DNA from: Methylotuvimicrobium alcaliphilum 20Z
GTDB taxonomy: Bacteria > Pseudomonadota > Gammaproteobacteria > Methylococcales > Methylomonadaceae
Assembly: GCF_000968535.2 (NCBI RefSeq)
Contig: NC_016112.1
Span: 3,348,001-3,412,000, forward strand
Direction of reading: 5' to 3'
Length of the DNA: 64,000 nt
Shown: positions 26,029 to 35,825 of the stretch, piece by piece
Numbering within the stretch: position 1 is the stretch's first letter
Layout: every line of letters begins with the position of its first letter
Position numbers and translations under genes: made by a program
Notes under the pieces: model-generated
Seen by the model: only the letters and a program-made list of their open reading frames with translations
The model's database searches: none
What the model was told of the DNA's origin: nothing

Positions 26029-27165
26029 ATGAAAGCGATTCAGCTCGACAGTCTTACTCAAATCGACCGAGACCAATGGAATAGTTTGGCCAGTCCAAAC
26101 TACCCTTTTTTGCGCCATGAATTTTTATCGGCTTTGGAACGCAGCCGTTCGACTAGCCCTGAAAACGGCTGGCAGCCTCGGCATTTGTTGATTTACGAAC
26201 AAAACGAGCCGGTCGCATTAATGCCTTTGTACCTTAAATTTCATTCGCGAGGAGAGTACGTCTTCGACTATCAGTGGGCCGAAGCCTATCATAACCACCA
26301 CTTGGCTTATTATCCGAAGTGGCTAACCGCTATCCCATTCACGCCCTGTCAAGGACCGCGTATCGCGATCAAAACCGGCGCGGACCAACGGCGCATCGTC
26401 TCATTCATTGCTTCTTACATAAAAGAAACGATCGCCGATACCGGCGCTTCTTCCTGGCATTGTCTGTTTCCCGATTTAACCTCGGCCGAACAACTTGTGT
26501 CCGAGGGCTTGAGTCTTAGAACCGGCATTCAATTCCAATGGTTTAATAAAGGCTATAGGGATTTTAACGACTATCTCGATGGATTTTCGGCCGGCAAACG
26601 CAAACAAGTCAAACGCGAACGCCGGCGCATTGCGGAACAATCCGTTCAATTTCGGCAAATTTCCGGAAAAGATATATCGGTGCAGGACTGGGAGGCTTTT
26701 TATCGCTTCTATCAAATGACTTATTTCAAGCGCGGCATGCAGCCTTATCTGAACATCGGCTTTTTTCTGGAAATCGCCGAAACGATGCCGCAAAATTTAC
26801 TACTGATAGTTGCCGTCAAAGACGGCGACTATATAGGCGCAGCGCTCAGTTTTATCGGAAACGATACGCTTTACGGACGCTATTGGGGATGTCACGAGGA
26901 ATACCATAGCTTGCATTTTGAAGCTTGCTACTACCAAGGACTGGACTATTGTCTGGCTAATGATCTACAGCGCTTCGATTCCGGCGCGCAAGGCGAGCAT
27001 AAAATCGCCCGCGGTTTCGAGCCGGTTTACACTTATTCGGCACACTGGATCAAAAACCGGCGCTTTGCCGCTGCCATCGACGATTTTCTTGAATGGGAAA
27101 CCGCTGAAATCCAAAAATACCGCTTGCAGGCCGAAAAGCATCTGCCGTTTAAGCAGCAAACCTAA
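26029..27165 (+). CDS. GNAT-fold protein of the peptidogalycan biosynthesis/recognition (DUF482) family
   Basis: A 378-residue cytoplasmic protein. Diagnostic text includes NYPFLRHEFLSALERS at the N terminus, FDYQWAEAYHNH, CQGPRIAI, FNKGYRDFNDYLDGFSAGKRKQVKRER, then GRYWGCHEEYHSLHFEACYYQG and GAQGEHKIARGFEP. These are conserved across a large proteobacterial family with tandem GNAT folds, related to FemAB-like transferases. Substrate is unknown. The ATG at 26029 starts MKAIQLDSL; an upstream in-frame start at 25990 adds 13 residues with no homology signature. Confidence 0.8.
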   Translation: MKAIQLDSLTQIDRDQWNSLASPNYPFLRHEFLSALERSRSTSPENGWQPRHLLIYEQNEPVALMPLYLKFHSRGEYVFDYQWAEAYHNHHLAYYPKWLTAIPFTPCQGPRIAIKTGADQRRIVSFIASYIKETIADTGASSWHCLFPDLTSAEQLVSEGLSLRTGIQFQWFNKGYRDFNDYLDGFSAGKRKQVKRERRRIAEQSVQFRQISGKDISVQDWEAFYRFYQMTYFKRGMQPYLNIGFFLEIAETMPQNLLLIVAVKDGDYIGAALSFIGNDTLYGRYWGCHEEYHSLHFEACYYQGLDYCLANDLQRFDSGAQGEHKIARGFEPVYTYSAHWIKNRRFAAAIDDFLEWETAEIQKYRLQAEKHLPFKQQT

Positions 27166-27855
27166 GCATTAAAACGATATTCACCCAAAAAGCATGAGCC
27201 TAAATTCGGCAGTTTGACCATAAAGCTCATGAAGTATTTCAAGAGATTACCCAAATTTCCCCGCTAAACTCTCAGGTAAACAAAAGCTATATAAACGGGT
27301 GCTGATTCCAAAAAATGTCACTTATTTTTTACCATGAAGGGCTTGAAGATACAATGTTTTTAATTTAATTGAGTGACCAACCATTAACAGCCTGTGTCAT
27401 CAATATTACCACTGGGTAACTATTCAGTCCCCCGGCAATTATCGTTCCCACGCTCTGCGTGGGAACGCCTGAGTACCGCTCCAGCGGTACGAGACGCTAG
27501 AGCGTCTCGGTCTTCATTCCCACGCCGGAGCGTGGGAATGATAGGGGGTGTAAATAATTACACCGCTGGAGTGCAGGCGAAGCCTACACTCCAGTCCCGC
27601 CATCGTTTTGATATTTTTTAGTCATTAACTGGTTTTAAAAACGCTGTGTGACTACATTGAATTTATTTAATGAGTTCATCCGTGATATCTGAACGGTTCA
27701 TAAAGCGCTCAATACTCTTTCCTTCATTATCTTCATGCCCTTCATGGTAATAAAAACAAACTATAAACATTATGCGGCATCAGCCCCCATATAAACGCAG
27801 ACCAAGTTATTGAATTAATTTCTTATTCTTCATGATCTTCATGGTAACAAACAAG
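27166..27855. repeat. 690-base gap with a multi-hairpin element and short repeats
   Basis: No gene is seen. At 27441-27542 four hairpins run in tandem: GTTCCCACGC/GCGTGGGAAC, TACCGCT/AGCGGTA, GAGACGCT/AGCGTCTC and CATTCCCACGC/GCGTGGGAATG. A further one (CTGGAGTG with CACTCCAG) follows near 27576-27603. At 27819-27845 lies TTCTTCATGATCTTCATGGT, repeated at about 49038-49057 and in degenerate form near 27720. Transcription of the MCP gene ends here. Confidence 0.75.
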
Positions 27856-29889
27856 CTAAAACTTTTCGAAATCCTTGAAATCGGGATCGGCGTTCGATAC
27901 TCCTCCCGAAGACCGAGACGAAGTTGCTGTATTGGCTTTTGCGACAGGCCTCGATGCCGAAGGTTTATTCGGCATTGAAGCTTTTCTGACAAGAACGTTA
28001 TTCGTCCCCACATTATCGACCTTGAAGAATGCCACGGCTTGCTGTAACTGTTCCGCTTGACCGCTCATTTCCTCCGCCGTCGCGGCCAATTCTTCCGAAG
28101 AGGAGGCGTTTTGTTGTGTGGCTTGATCCAACTGGCTCATCGCATCGTTGATTTGGCTGATGCCTTGCGCTTGCTCTTCCGATGATGCTGTAATTTCCTC
28201 GACCAAATCCGCCGTTTTTTGAATATTCGGCACGACGTCTTCAAGCGATTTACCGGCTTCTTCCGCGATACTCACACTCTTGGTCGCCAGCTCGTTGATT
28301 TCGAGTGCGGTCACGCGGCTATTCTCGGCCAGTTTACGCACCTCGGCAGCAACGACAGTAAAACCTTTACCGTGCTCCCCGGCTCGCGCGGCTTCGATTG
28401 CCGCGTTTAACGACAGTAAGTTGGTCTTGTAAGCAATATCCTCGATCAAACCGATTTTGCTGGCTATCTCCTTCATAGCGGAAACAGTCCGCTTGACCGC
28501 TTCACCGCCGGATGCGGCATCGCGCGCCGAAGAATTTGCCATGTCATTGGTCACCTTGGCGTTTTCGACGTTCTGCTGAACCGAGGCATTGAGTTGCTCG
28601 ACCGATGCTGTAGTTTGCTCGACGCTAGAGGCCTGCTCCATCGCCGACTGGCTCAAGGTTTGGGCGGTCGCGCTAATTTCATGAGAAGCGCTGGCCAAAC
28701 CATCGGCATTCAAACGTACCCCTTGCACGACCTCCTTGAATTGGCGACTCATCGATTTCAAGGCATCCGCCAAGATTCCGATTTCATCTTTTTGGTCGAT
28801 ATCGAGCGTCGTTGTCAAGTCACCTGCCGCCAGCGATTGCGCGAATGTAACCCCTTTAATAATCGGTTTCGTGATCAACGAGGCAAGGAATAAGGCAATC
28901 ATCACGCCTAAAACAACAGCGATGATAATCGTGCCAATGATAATCATATTGGCTTCCTTGACTAAAGCATCGGCTTGGTCGCGGGCTACAGCCAATTGCG
29001 CGACACCAGCACTTTCTGCATCCTGGGCTTGTTGTATCACAGTATTTCCCAGTTCTTCCATGCGCTGCAGAATCTGCTTCAATTCGTCGTCGTTTTTGAT
29101 CCAACTTTCCGCCGCTTGCCGGTATTCTGTCGTCGCGCGGCGAGCATCCTCGATCAAGCGCAATTCTGCTTGCGCAGTGGTGATTTGCTGCAAATCGTCA
29201 TACAAGCGCATCAATTGCGGCAACAATATCGTCATTTGATTCCAAGCTTTTCGATCCTTGTAATTCACCTCTTCTTTTTCAAAGCGAATGATTTGGTTGG
29301 CCACTATCCGAATATTTGTGGTTAGAATATAGCGTTGCACGTATTGATCCAGAGTTCTGGCATCGGCGCCCCGGCCCATCGCATCGGTATAGGCATTGCG
29401 TTGCATATCCATGAATTGGGCAGCGGCATTGATGACGATTTCGCCCCGATCAACCATCTGGCGTACAGCGTCTCGATTATTTTTCAGCGCCGCCACCCCT
29501 CTTCGATATTCCTCGGCATAGCGGATCGTATCCCGGCGAGCGACTTGGGATTGCTCCAGTAAACCCGTATTATTGAATTGTTTGGCGACTTCATCCACTT
29601 TATCCAGATAGCCGAACAATTGCTTCACATTGTCTTCGGCGCGTTGATGAATCTCGTCCCGCTCGAACAATAAATAATTTTTTTCTTCCATGATCGTCAA
29701 TAGAGCCATTCGTTCGACACCGGTCGCATATTCAACCGCTTTGGCATCATGGTCGGTTATACCGAACAATGCCCCGGAAACACGACCCATATATACCTGA
29801 GCCAAGCCTCCGAAAACGACCGTTATCGCCACTAACAACATGGCACCGCTTAGGATTTTTGTTTTTACTTTTAGATCATTGATAGCCAT
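27856..29889 (-). CDS. Methyl-accepting chemotaxis protein
   Basis: A 677-residue transmembrane chemoreceptor. TM1 is near residues 13-33. A long all-helical periplasmic domain (about 34-305) follows, lengthier than the usual four-helix bundle and suggestive of a helical bimodular sensor. TM2 is near 307-330 and is followed by HAMP ([20 protein letters not shown]). The signalling tip [29 protein letters not shown] is intact (key residues N, E, R). There is no CheR-binding pentapeptide at the C terminus, which is instead a Ser-rich tail. It is the last gene of the STAS-cheA-cheW-MCP run. Confidence 0.94.
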   Translation of the reverse strand: MAINDLKVKTKILSGAMLLVAITVVFGGLAQVYMGRVSGALFGITDHDAKAVEYATGVERMALLTIMEEKNYLLFERDEIHQRAEDNVKQLFGYLDKVDEVAKQFNNTGLLEQSQVARRDTIRYAEEYRRGVAALKNNRDAVRQMVDRGEIVINAAAQFMDMQRNAYTDAMGRGADARTLDQYVQRYILTTNIRIVANQIIRFEKEEVNYKDRKAWNQMTILLPQLMRLYDDLQQITTAQAELRLIEDARRATTEYRQAAESWIKNDDELKQILQRMEELGNTVIQQAQDAESAGVAQLAVARDQADALVKEANMIIIGTIIIAVVLGVMIALFLASLITKPIIKGVTFAQSLAAGDLTTTLDIDQKDEIGILADALKSMSRQFKEVVQGVRLNADGLASASHEISATAQTLSQSAMEQASSVEQTTASVEQLNASVQQNVENAKVTNDMANSSARDAASGGEAVKRTVSAMKEIASKIGLIEDIAYKTNLLSLNAAIEAARAGEHGKGFTVVAAEVRKLAENSRVTALEINELATKSVSIAEEAGKSLEDVVPNIQKTADLVEEITASSEEQAQGISQINDAMSQLDQATQQNASSSEELAATAEEMSGQAEQLQQAVAFFKVDNVGTNNVLVRKASMPNKPSASRPVAKANTATSSRSSGGVSNADPDFKDFEKF

Positions 29890-29913
29890 GAGATGAGTCC
29901 CTATTCGTGAAAG

Positions 29914-30480
29914 TTATGCCAATTCCGAGGTATCGGTTTGCGAAGCGCTGTTTTGCGACTTAACGACATGCTGTAATTGCGACAGCTCGTCGATTGAGAG
30001 AATCCGGTTGATGGCCAGCAAGATAATAAAATTATCGTCCACCCGGCCCATCGCCTGGATAAATTCGGTTCTAATATCGGCGCCGAAATCGGGAGGCGGC
30101 TGAATATTGGCTTGCGGAATATCGAGAATTTCATTGACCTGATCGACCAACATGCCGATGACTTGGGATTCGCCATGCGTCTCGACCTCGACCAAAACAA
30201 TACAGCTGCGCTTCGTAATTTCACTCGGATGACGATCCAAACGCGCAGATAAATCGATCACCGGCACGACATTACCGCGCAAATTGATCACGCCTCTAAT
30301 GTAATCGGGCGTCATTGGCACGCGGGTAATATTGCTGATTTCAATAATCTCCTTGACGTCCAGAATGCCGATCGCAAAATTGTCCTTACCGACCAAAAAA
30401 GTCAAATATTGTTGAAATTGATCGGCCGACCCCGCCGCTAACTCCTGACCGCTTTTTCCCTTGACGACTAAATTACTCAT
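29914..30480 (-). CDS. cheW: CheW-type coupling protein
   Basis: A 188-residue adaptor linking chemoreceptors to CheA. The CheW SH3-like fold is seen in QQYLTFLVGKDNFAIGILDVKEIIE, RVPMTPDYIRGVINLRGNVVPVIDL and IGMLVDQVNEILDIP. A strong Shine-Dalgarno sequence AAAGGAG lies about 7 bases before the ATG, and a family A repeat begins only 20 bases upstream without destroying it. It is separated from the MCP gene by 24 bases, so co-transcription is likely. Confidence 0.95.
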   Translation of the reverse strand: MSNLVVKGKSGQELAAGSADQFQQYLTFLVGKDNFAIGILDVKEIIEISNITRVPMTPDYIRGVINLRGNVVPVIDLSARLDRHPSEITKRSCIVLVEVETHGESQVIGMLVDQVNEILDIPQANIQPPPDFGADIRTEFIQAMGRVDDNFIILLAINRILSIDELSQLQHVVKSQNSASQTDTSELA

Positions 30481-30501
30481 AAATCAGCTCCTTTACTGAT
30501 G

Positions 30502-30842
30502 ATACACCTTTCGCACTTCAAATTTCGGCAGTTCCCGAGAAGGCACCGGGGTGTTCGACAAAGGCTTTGCCAGCATGGAGCTGGCATAGAGCCTACATAG
30601 ACGTATTCACGGCGTCCTTTGACGGCAGCAGGGCAGATTTTTGCTCCTCGGCAATTGCTCCTGCATTGCCCTACTACACGCCATCCTTGGCGTTCGAGCT
30701 GCCGCCAAGCCCCCATGGATGGGTTTACGGCGTTCCTCGACAGGCATACCCCACACCCTAAAATCGGCGAAACTGCTCAAACTGGGAATTGCTGCTTTGA
30801 CGGACACCCCGGTGCCGAATTTTGATCTACGATGGGTATACA
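30502..30842. repeat. Family A repeat interrupted by a truncated family B element
   Basis: A-type ends lie at about 30502 (ACACCTTTCGCACTTCAAA) and 30842 (GATCTACGATGGGTATA). Inside, at about 30625-30795, lies a B element. It has one intact end (CTCAAACTGGGAATTGCTG), while the other starts internally with CAGCAGGGC. It is flanked on both sides by CTTTGACGG, a 9-base duplication of the A sequence. The whole block sits between cheA and cheW. Confidence 0.88.
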
Positions 30843-30857
30843 TTGGCGGGGCATTCC

Positions 30858-33065
30858 TCAACCGGCTAAACCGATCGACGCACGACTCTTATCTCTTGTC
30901 GCGAACTGCACCAAGCCTTGCACGTCCAAAATCAATGCCACATCGCCGCTACCCAGCACCGTCGCGCCGCTGATGCCTTTTAATTGTTCGAAGACCTTAC
31001 CTAGCGGTTTGATGACCGTTTGATGCTCGCCGTGCAGCTTATCGACCACGAATCCGACTTTAGTCTGGCCGAAACGCACCACGACCATGCTTTCCCGGTG
31101 AATATTGCTATGCTGTTTGCGATTATTGAAATAATCGCCAAGCCTTAAATAAGGCATCACTTCGCCTCGCAAATTGACATAATGCTGAATCTCGTCGACT
31201 TCGCATTCTTCGGGGCTCATTTCAACGCACTCCTCGACCATGCTAAGCGGGATGATGTAGCATTCTTGTTCGGCTTCAACCATGAAACCGTCGATAATCG
31301 CCAAGGTCAACGGCAAATGAATCGTGACCGTCGTACCCTGACCCGGCTCACTATCAAGACTCACTGAGCCTCTTAGCGCTTCGATGTTGCGGCGCACGAC
31401 ATCCATGCCGACGCCGCGTCCCGATAAATTACTCGCCTCATCCTTCGTGCTCAAACCCGCCTCGAAAATCAAGTCAAAAACTTCTTGCTTGGTCAATACT
31501 TGATCTGGCGTTATCAAGCCGTTGGCAATGGCCTTAGTTCTAATTTTTTCGTCATTCAATCCGGCGCCGTCATCGGCGATTTGAATGACGATATGTCCCG
31601 AATCGTGATAGGCATTGAGATGCACGGTGCCTTGTTCGGGCTTGCCGGCCGCCCTACGCTGTTCCGGCATTTCGATGCCGTGATCGAGTGAATTGCGAAT
31701 CAAGTGAGTCAACGGATCGTTGATCTTCTCAACTACAGTTTTATCGAGTTCAGTTTCGCCGCCGGTAATTTTGAGCTCAATCTGCTTATTCAGCTCGTTG
31801 CTGACATCGCGAACCACGCGCCGAAATCGTGAGAACGTTTCGCCGATCGCGACCATTCTGAGTTCGAGCGCGGTATCGCGAATTTCGCTAACCAGATCGT
31901 TCATACTGACCGCGACCTCTTCGACATCGCTCAAGCCGTGCCGATCGACCATCATGCGCATCGCCGCGCCGGAAATCACCAATTCGCCAACCAAGTTGAT
32001 CAATTTACCGAGCTTTTCCGAATCGACTCGAATATAGTTGGCTTCGGCCGCTATTTTTTGTTTGACACTTTGCTGTTTTTTGAGTGCTTGTTCGACAACC
32101 GGCTGCTCTGCCGATTGCTGCTCGACCAGAATCTCGCCAATCGGTTTCGCTTGTTCCGGCGATTCGGCTTTATCTTCGCTTTGCCGCTGTAAAGCTTTGG
32201 CGACTTCCTTCGGTGTCAATGCGCCGATGTTTATCAACATTTCTCCCAAGCGTTCGACCTGGGCGCCGTCTTCGTCGGACGGTTCGGCCAACAGATCTAG
32301 GTAATGCTCAATTTGCGAATGTGGCGGGATGATTCTAATTTCGCAGTCGTCCTCGGCAAACTCGAAAACGCTTTCGATGCCTTGTTTATCGGTGTTACCT
32401 CGAAATACGATTTTAAAATGCAGATAACAGCTCTCCGGATCCATAGTCTCGCCGATCGGTAAATCCGGTGCCGAAGTCAAGATATCGACGATGTCTCCTA
32501 GCGTTTTCAAGTACCGAATAAAGGATAACGGATCCATGCCATTACGCAGAGCATCGGGTCCGAACTCCAGAAGAATCACCCAATTGTTTCCATTCGTATC
32601 GTCCTCGGTTTCTGACGATTCGGAACTCCCTCGCTTCGAGTCCGCTTCAACCGGCATGCTTTCTTGCTTTGTCGTAGCGCCCCCTAATTGCTTGATTAAA
32701 GACTCGCCCGTCAGCTTCAATTCTTGCGGTAATTCTTGTTCCGCCTCCGTTAAACAATGCTCGATCAGTTTGGATGTATGATCCTTACAATTCAGTAAAG
32801 TCGAGATCAATGCGCCGTCAATCTCGCGTTGGCCTCGCCTGACTTGGTCCAGGACCGTTTCGGCTTCGTGAGCGAATGCGACGATAGAATCGAATCCGAA
32901 CAAGCCCGAGCTGCCCTTGATTGTATGCATCGCCCTGAAAACGCTATTGATGCTTTCGCTATCGTCCGGGTTATCTTCCAGGCCAAGTAACGCCAATTCC
33001 ATTTCGGCCAGCAGTTCCTCGGCCTCTTGTACGAAAGTCTGTATTGCCGCGTCTAATTCGCTCAT
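30858..33065 (-). CDS. cheA: Chemotaxis-type histidine kinase CheA
   Basis: A 735-residue kinase that phosphorylates response regulators on signal from the receptor-CheW complex. The N-terminal Hpt domain has the phospho-accepting His in FRAMHTIKGSSGLFGF (about residue 50). A family-specific acidic middle region follows (about 150-350). Next are the dimerisation helices (KLINLVGELVISGAAM), the ATP-binding N box LTHLIRNSLDHGIE and Gly boxes IADDGAGLN and GRGVGMDVV, and a C-terminal CheW-like domain. I chose the ATG at 33065, which overlaps the STAS stop (ATGA). No CheY, CheR or CheB gene lies nearby. Confidence 0.95.
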   Translation of the reverse strand: MSELDAAIQTFVQEAEELLAEMELALLGLEDNPDDSESINSVFRAMHTIKGSSGLFGFDSIVAFAHEAETVLDQVRRGQREIDGALISTLLNCKDHTSKLIEHCLTEAEQELPQELKLTGESLIKQLGGATTKQESMPVEADSKRGSSESSETEDDTNGNNWVILLEFGPDALRNGMDPLSFIRYLKTLGDIVDILTSAPDLPIGETMDPESCYLHFKIVFRGNTDKQGIESVFEFAEDDCEIRIIPPHSQIEHYLDLLAEPSDEDGAQVERLGEMLINIGALTPKEVAKALQRQSEDKAESPEQAKPIGEILVEQQSAEQPVVEQALKKQQSVKQKIAAEANYIRVDSEKLGKLINLVGELVISGAAMRMMVDRHGLSDVEEVAVSMNDLVSEIRDTALELRMVAIGETFSRFRRVVRDVSNELNKQIELKITGGETELDKTVVEKINDPLTHLIRNSLDHGIEMPEQRRAAGKPEQGTVHLNAYHDSGHIVIQIADDGAGLNDEKIRTKAIANGLITPDQVLTKQEVFDLIFEAGLSTKDEASNLSGRGVGMDVVRRNIEALRGSVSLDSEPGQGTTVTIHLPLTLAIIDGFMVEAEQECYIIPLSMVEECVEMSPEECEVDEIQHYVNLRGEVMPYLRLGDYFNNRKQHSNIHRESMVVVRFGQTKVGFVVDKLHGEHQTVIKPLGKVFEQLKGISGATVLGSGDVALILDVQGLVQFATRDKSRASIGLAG

Positions 33066-33391
33066 GATGCGTTCCAATTCGCCGAAATAACCACCGGATC
33101 GCCGAAGTGCCCCGTCAAATTCAACAACTCCAACACTTCGACAACTGCCTGACTATGCCTAACCAGACTCAATTTAATATCATTACGGCCCGCTTCCTGC
33201 TTGAGCCATAACAAAAGCTGCAAGCCTGCGCTGTCCATTTCGGAAACGCCGGCCAAGTTAATCTGCAGCTCGCGTCCCGAATGTAAGTATTGCGAGAGCT
33301 GGGCTTTTTGTTCGCTCGCGGTATAGATAGTCATATCGTCTTGTATCGCGATAATTGTTATACCGTTTTTTTCGCTGACTTCTATGGCCAA
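33062..33391 (-). CDS. STAS-domain protein (anti-sigma antagonist type)
   Basis: A small STAS domain preceding cheA and translationally coupled to it. The conserved region runs from IEVSEKNGITIIAIQDDMTI to VSEMDSAGLQLLLWLKQEA. The Ser in MDSAGLQ is in the position phosphorylated in SpoIIAA-like proteins. I prefer a TTG start at 33391 (about 109 residues) because GGGAG lies 7 bases before it. The frame is open to 33502 but that extension runs into a family A fragment. It may act as a phospho-switch alongside CheA; target unknown. Confidence 0.78.
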   Translation of the reverse strand: MAIEVSEKNGITIIAIQDDMTIYTASEQKAQLSQYLHSGRELQINLAGVSEMDSAGLQLLLWLKQEAGRNDIKLSLVRHSQAVVEVLELLNLTGHFGDPVVISANWNAS

Positions 33392-34157
33392 AGGCTTGCT
33401 CCCGGTAACTGACGGTGAAAAGCGGACATTTGTACTGCAATAAATACACCCATCGTAGATCAAAATTCGGTACCGGGGTGTTCGGTCGATTTTGCAGTAC
33501 AAAATACATTAAATTTAGCAGACATTCAGCGACTTAACAAACCCATTATCTAACGCCCCCCGTCGCAGACCAGAAGGAGTGCAGCTTAACGTTGAGTAAA
33601 GTCTGTCGATAACGCTAAGGCAAGCTGTTCTGCTAGTATTCGATCGCCGAACAACTGGACCTTAAAAGGCTACTCCCTTTTAATTGAAAAACCGTCTGAG
33701 AATAAAAGGTATGGGATGTGCCTATCGAGGAGCAAAAATCTGCCCTGCTGCCGACATCCTCGCTAGCCACAACCCATACCTTCATAAAGTTATACCCGTC
33801 ATAGATCAAAGACAAAAGGTTGTTTCATAATATATACTCATCGTAGATGAAAATCGGCCTTGGGGTGCCCATCAAAGGACGTTGTAAACCCAGCACCTAA
33901 ATTCCATAGGTCTTTGGCAATGATTCAAAATCATGGCTTATTTAGGTGCTGGATGAATTACCCAAAATAGTTAACCATGGCCAATGGGCTATGGAATTTA
34001 GGTGCTGGGTAAATACGTCCATGTAGGCTCTATGCCAGCTCCATACTGGCAAAGCCTTTACCGCGCACTCCGATGCCTCCTCCAGCACTGCCGAAATTTG
34101 AAGTGCGAACGTTATATAAACGATATCATACAGAAAAAATCACTTCGGTCTTAACAC
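33392..34157. repeat. Repeat-filled gap: A fragments, truncated C, composite A::D
   Basis: No gene. A short A end lies at about 33445-33485. A C element has its left end ACTCCCTTTTAATTGAAAAA near 33672 and runs to about 33790, where it is truncated. Two further A ends follow near 33800 and 33832. A composite A::D covers about 33832-34118, with a double D element (CCAGCACCTAAAT ends) at 33890-34008 and a TAAA duplication at the junctions. The remaining 40 bases precede the next gene. Confidence 0.8.
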
Positions 34158-35747
34158 ATGAATTCCCCCCCCCTCGAAACTCGATTGATCCCTTTACTCC
34201 TCAACAGCCGAGCATACCCTCATGCAACCGATACTATTGAATTGTTGGAAACACATATCTCCTGGATTCTACTAACCGGCGAATTCGCTTATAAAATTAA
34301 AAAACCGGTCGATTTCGGATTTCTGGATTTTTCGACCCTCGAAAAACGCCGCTTTTGTTGCCTTGAGGAATTACGGCTCAACCGCCGTTTTTCGTCATCG
34401 CTTTATCTGGACGTCGTTCCGATAACGGGGAACTCCGAAAAACCCGAGATGGGCGGGGCAGGAATGGCAACCGAATATGCTGTAAAAATGCAGCAATTCG
34501 ATCAGCAAGGCCTCATGAGTATCCGCGCCGAAAACGGCCTGCTTTCAACCGACGATATCGACGGCATCGCCTCAATCGTCAGCCGATTTCATAACGACAC
34601 CGACACGGCAAACCAAGAATCGCCTTTTGGCGAGCCGGACGATATCAAACATTGGAGTGAAGAAAACTTTCAGCACATCGAACCGTTGTTAGACGACGCA
34701 TCGGAAATTCGCCGACTGAAAAGCCTGCACACCTGGACCCGGAACGAATGGCAACAGAAGGCCGAACTCATGCAGCAACGTAAACGCCAAGGCTTTATCC
34801 GGGAGTGTCACGGCGACTTGCACTTGGGCAATATCGCGTTGATCGACGACCAAGTGACTCCGTTTGATTGTATTGAATTCAACCCGATGCTGCGCTGGAT
34901 CGATGTCGCCAGCGAAATGGCCTTCATCTTCATGGACTTGATTCACCGCCAATTCGAAGCATTGGCATGGCGACTGCTCAACCGTTATCTGCATCAAACC
35001 GGCGATTATCAAGGCTTAGCCTTACTGCGCTATTATTTGGTTTACCGAGCCTTGGTACGCGGCAAGGTAGCATTGTTGAGAATGCAACAAGACTCCGACC
35101 CAAGTAACCGCAATAGCATAAAGGCAGAATACCAAGCCTATGCCGATTTAGCCGAGCGCCATATTCAAACGCCACGACCAATGTTATTGATCACACATGG
35201 CTTCTCGGGGTCAGGCAAATCCTTTTTTGCCGAAAAACTGGCCGAACAACTCGGAGCAATCCATCTCCGCTCGGATATCGAACGCAAACGCCTTTATGGT
35301 TTCGCTCCTCAAGAATCAACGAATTCCGAGGCGGGAGGCGGCATTTATAACACTGAAGCAGGCGAGATTACCTACCGGCATTTGGCTGATACGACTCACG
35401 CCATACTGAATGAAGGGTTCAGCGTGATCGTCGACGCCACCTTTCTTAAACAAACCCAACGCGCGGAATTTATTGCATTGACCGAAAAAACCGACGCATT
35501 GCTACTCATCTTGGATTTTAAAGCTAGCCAAAAAACCTTGATCGAGCGTATCGACTCTAGGCAAAAACGAGGCACCGATCCCTCCGAGGCCACACCCGAC
35601 ATCTTACAACGACAGATAGACTCGGACGAACCTTTAACGGAACCGGAACAAAACATGACCATAACGGTCGACACCGAAAACGAATCGGCTTTTGAGGATT
35701 TATTCGCGGCGATAAAGACTTTAGGAATTGGTCATAAGGAGATTTGA
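34158..35747 (+). CDS. Aminoglycoside-phosphotransferase-like / P-loop kinase fusion
   Basis: A 529-residue cytoplasmic two-domain protein. Residues 1-330 resemble a kinase-like phosphotransferase, with the catalytic loop RECHGDLHLGNIALID and a later metal-site FDCIEFNPMLRWID. Residues about 335-529 form a P-loop kinase with Walker A THGFSGSGKSFF and a later SDIERKRLYG, the gluconate/zeta-toxin-like group. This architecture is widespread in proteobacteria and usually annotated as bifunctional aminoglycoside phosphotransferase/ATP-binding protein. The true substrate is unknown and I see no evidence of drug resistance. A family E end starts 2-3 bases after the stop. Confidence 0.82.
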   Translation: MNSPPLETRLIPLLLNSRAYPHATDTIELLETHISWILLTGEFAYKIKKPVDFGFLDFSTLEKRRFCCLEELRLNRRFSSSLYLDVVPITGNSEKPEMGGAGMATEYAVKMQQFDQQGLMSIRAENGLLSTDDIDGIASIVSRFHNDTDTANQESPFGEPDDIKHWSEENFQHIEPLLDDASEIRRLKSLHTWTRNEWQQKAELMQQRKRQGFIRECHGDLHLGNIALIDDQVTPFDCIEFNPMLRWIDVASEMAFIFMDLIHRQFEALAWRLLNRYLHQTGDYQGLALLRYYLVYRALVRGKVALLRMQQDSDPSNRNSIKAEYQAYADLAERHIQTPRPMLLITHGFSGSGKSFFAEKLAEQLGAIHLRSDIERKRLYGFAPQESTNSEAGGGIYNTEAGEITYRHLADTTHAILNEGFSVIVDATFLKQTQRAEFIALTEKTDALLLILDFKASQKTLIERIDSRQKRGTDPSEATPDILQRQIDSDEPLTEPEQNMTITVDTENESAFEDLFAAIKTLGIGHKEI

Positions 35748-35749
35748 TC

Positions 35750-35812
35750 GTAAATAACGTCCCTATTTAAGGAGGGTTCGGCTGCTCGATTGACAGGTGT
35801 CGGCGACTGGAA
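35750..35812. repeat. Left end of a family E repeat
   Basis: TAAATAACGTCCC, then AAGGAGGGTTCGGCTGCTCGATTG, match the left 60 bases of the copy at 21952. The element is truncated after GACAGGTGTCGGCG, just before the convergent membrane-protein gene. Confidence 0.75.
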
Positions 35813-35825
35813 AGGGTATCTTGCA

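Noticed and set aside
30607-30861. Short open frames inside family A/B repeats (also at 21964-22236, 23359-23774 and 41251-41455)
   Set aside because: They recur wherever the repeats recur, in several frames, and reflect repeat sequence rather than genes.
34158-35747. Antibiotic resistance gene (aminoglycoside phosphotransferase)
   Set aside because: The domain similarity is to a broad kinase-like superfamily, and the fusion is common in environmental proteobacteria without resistance.
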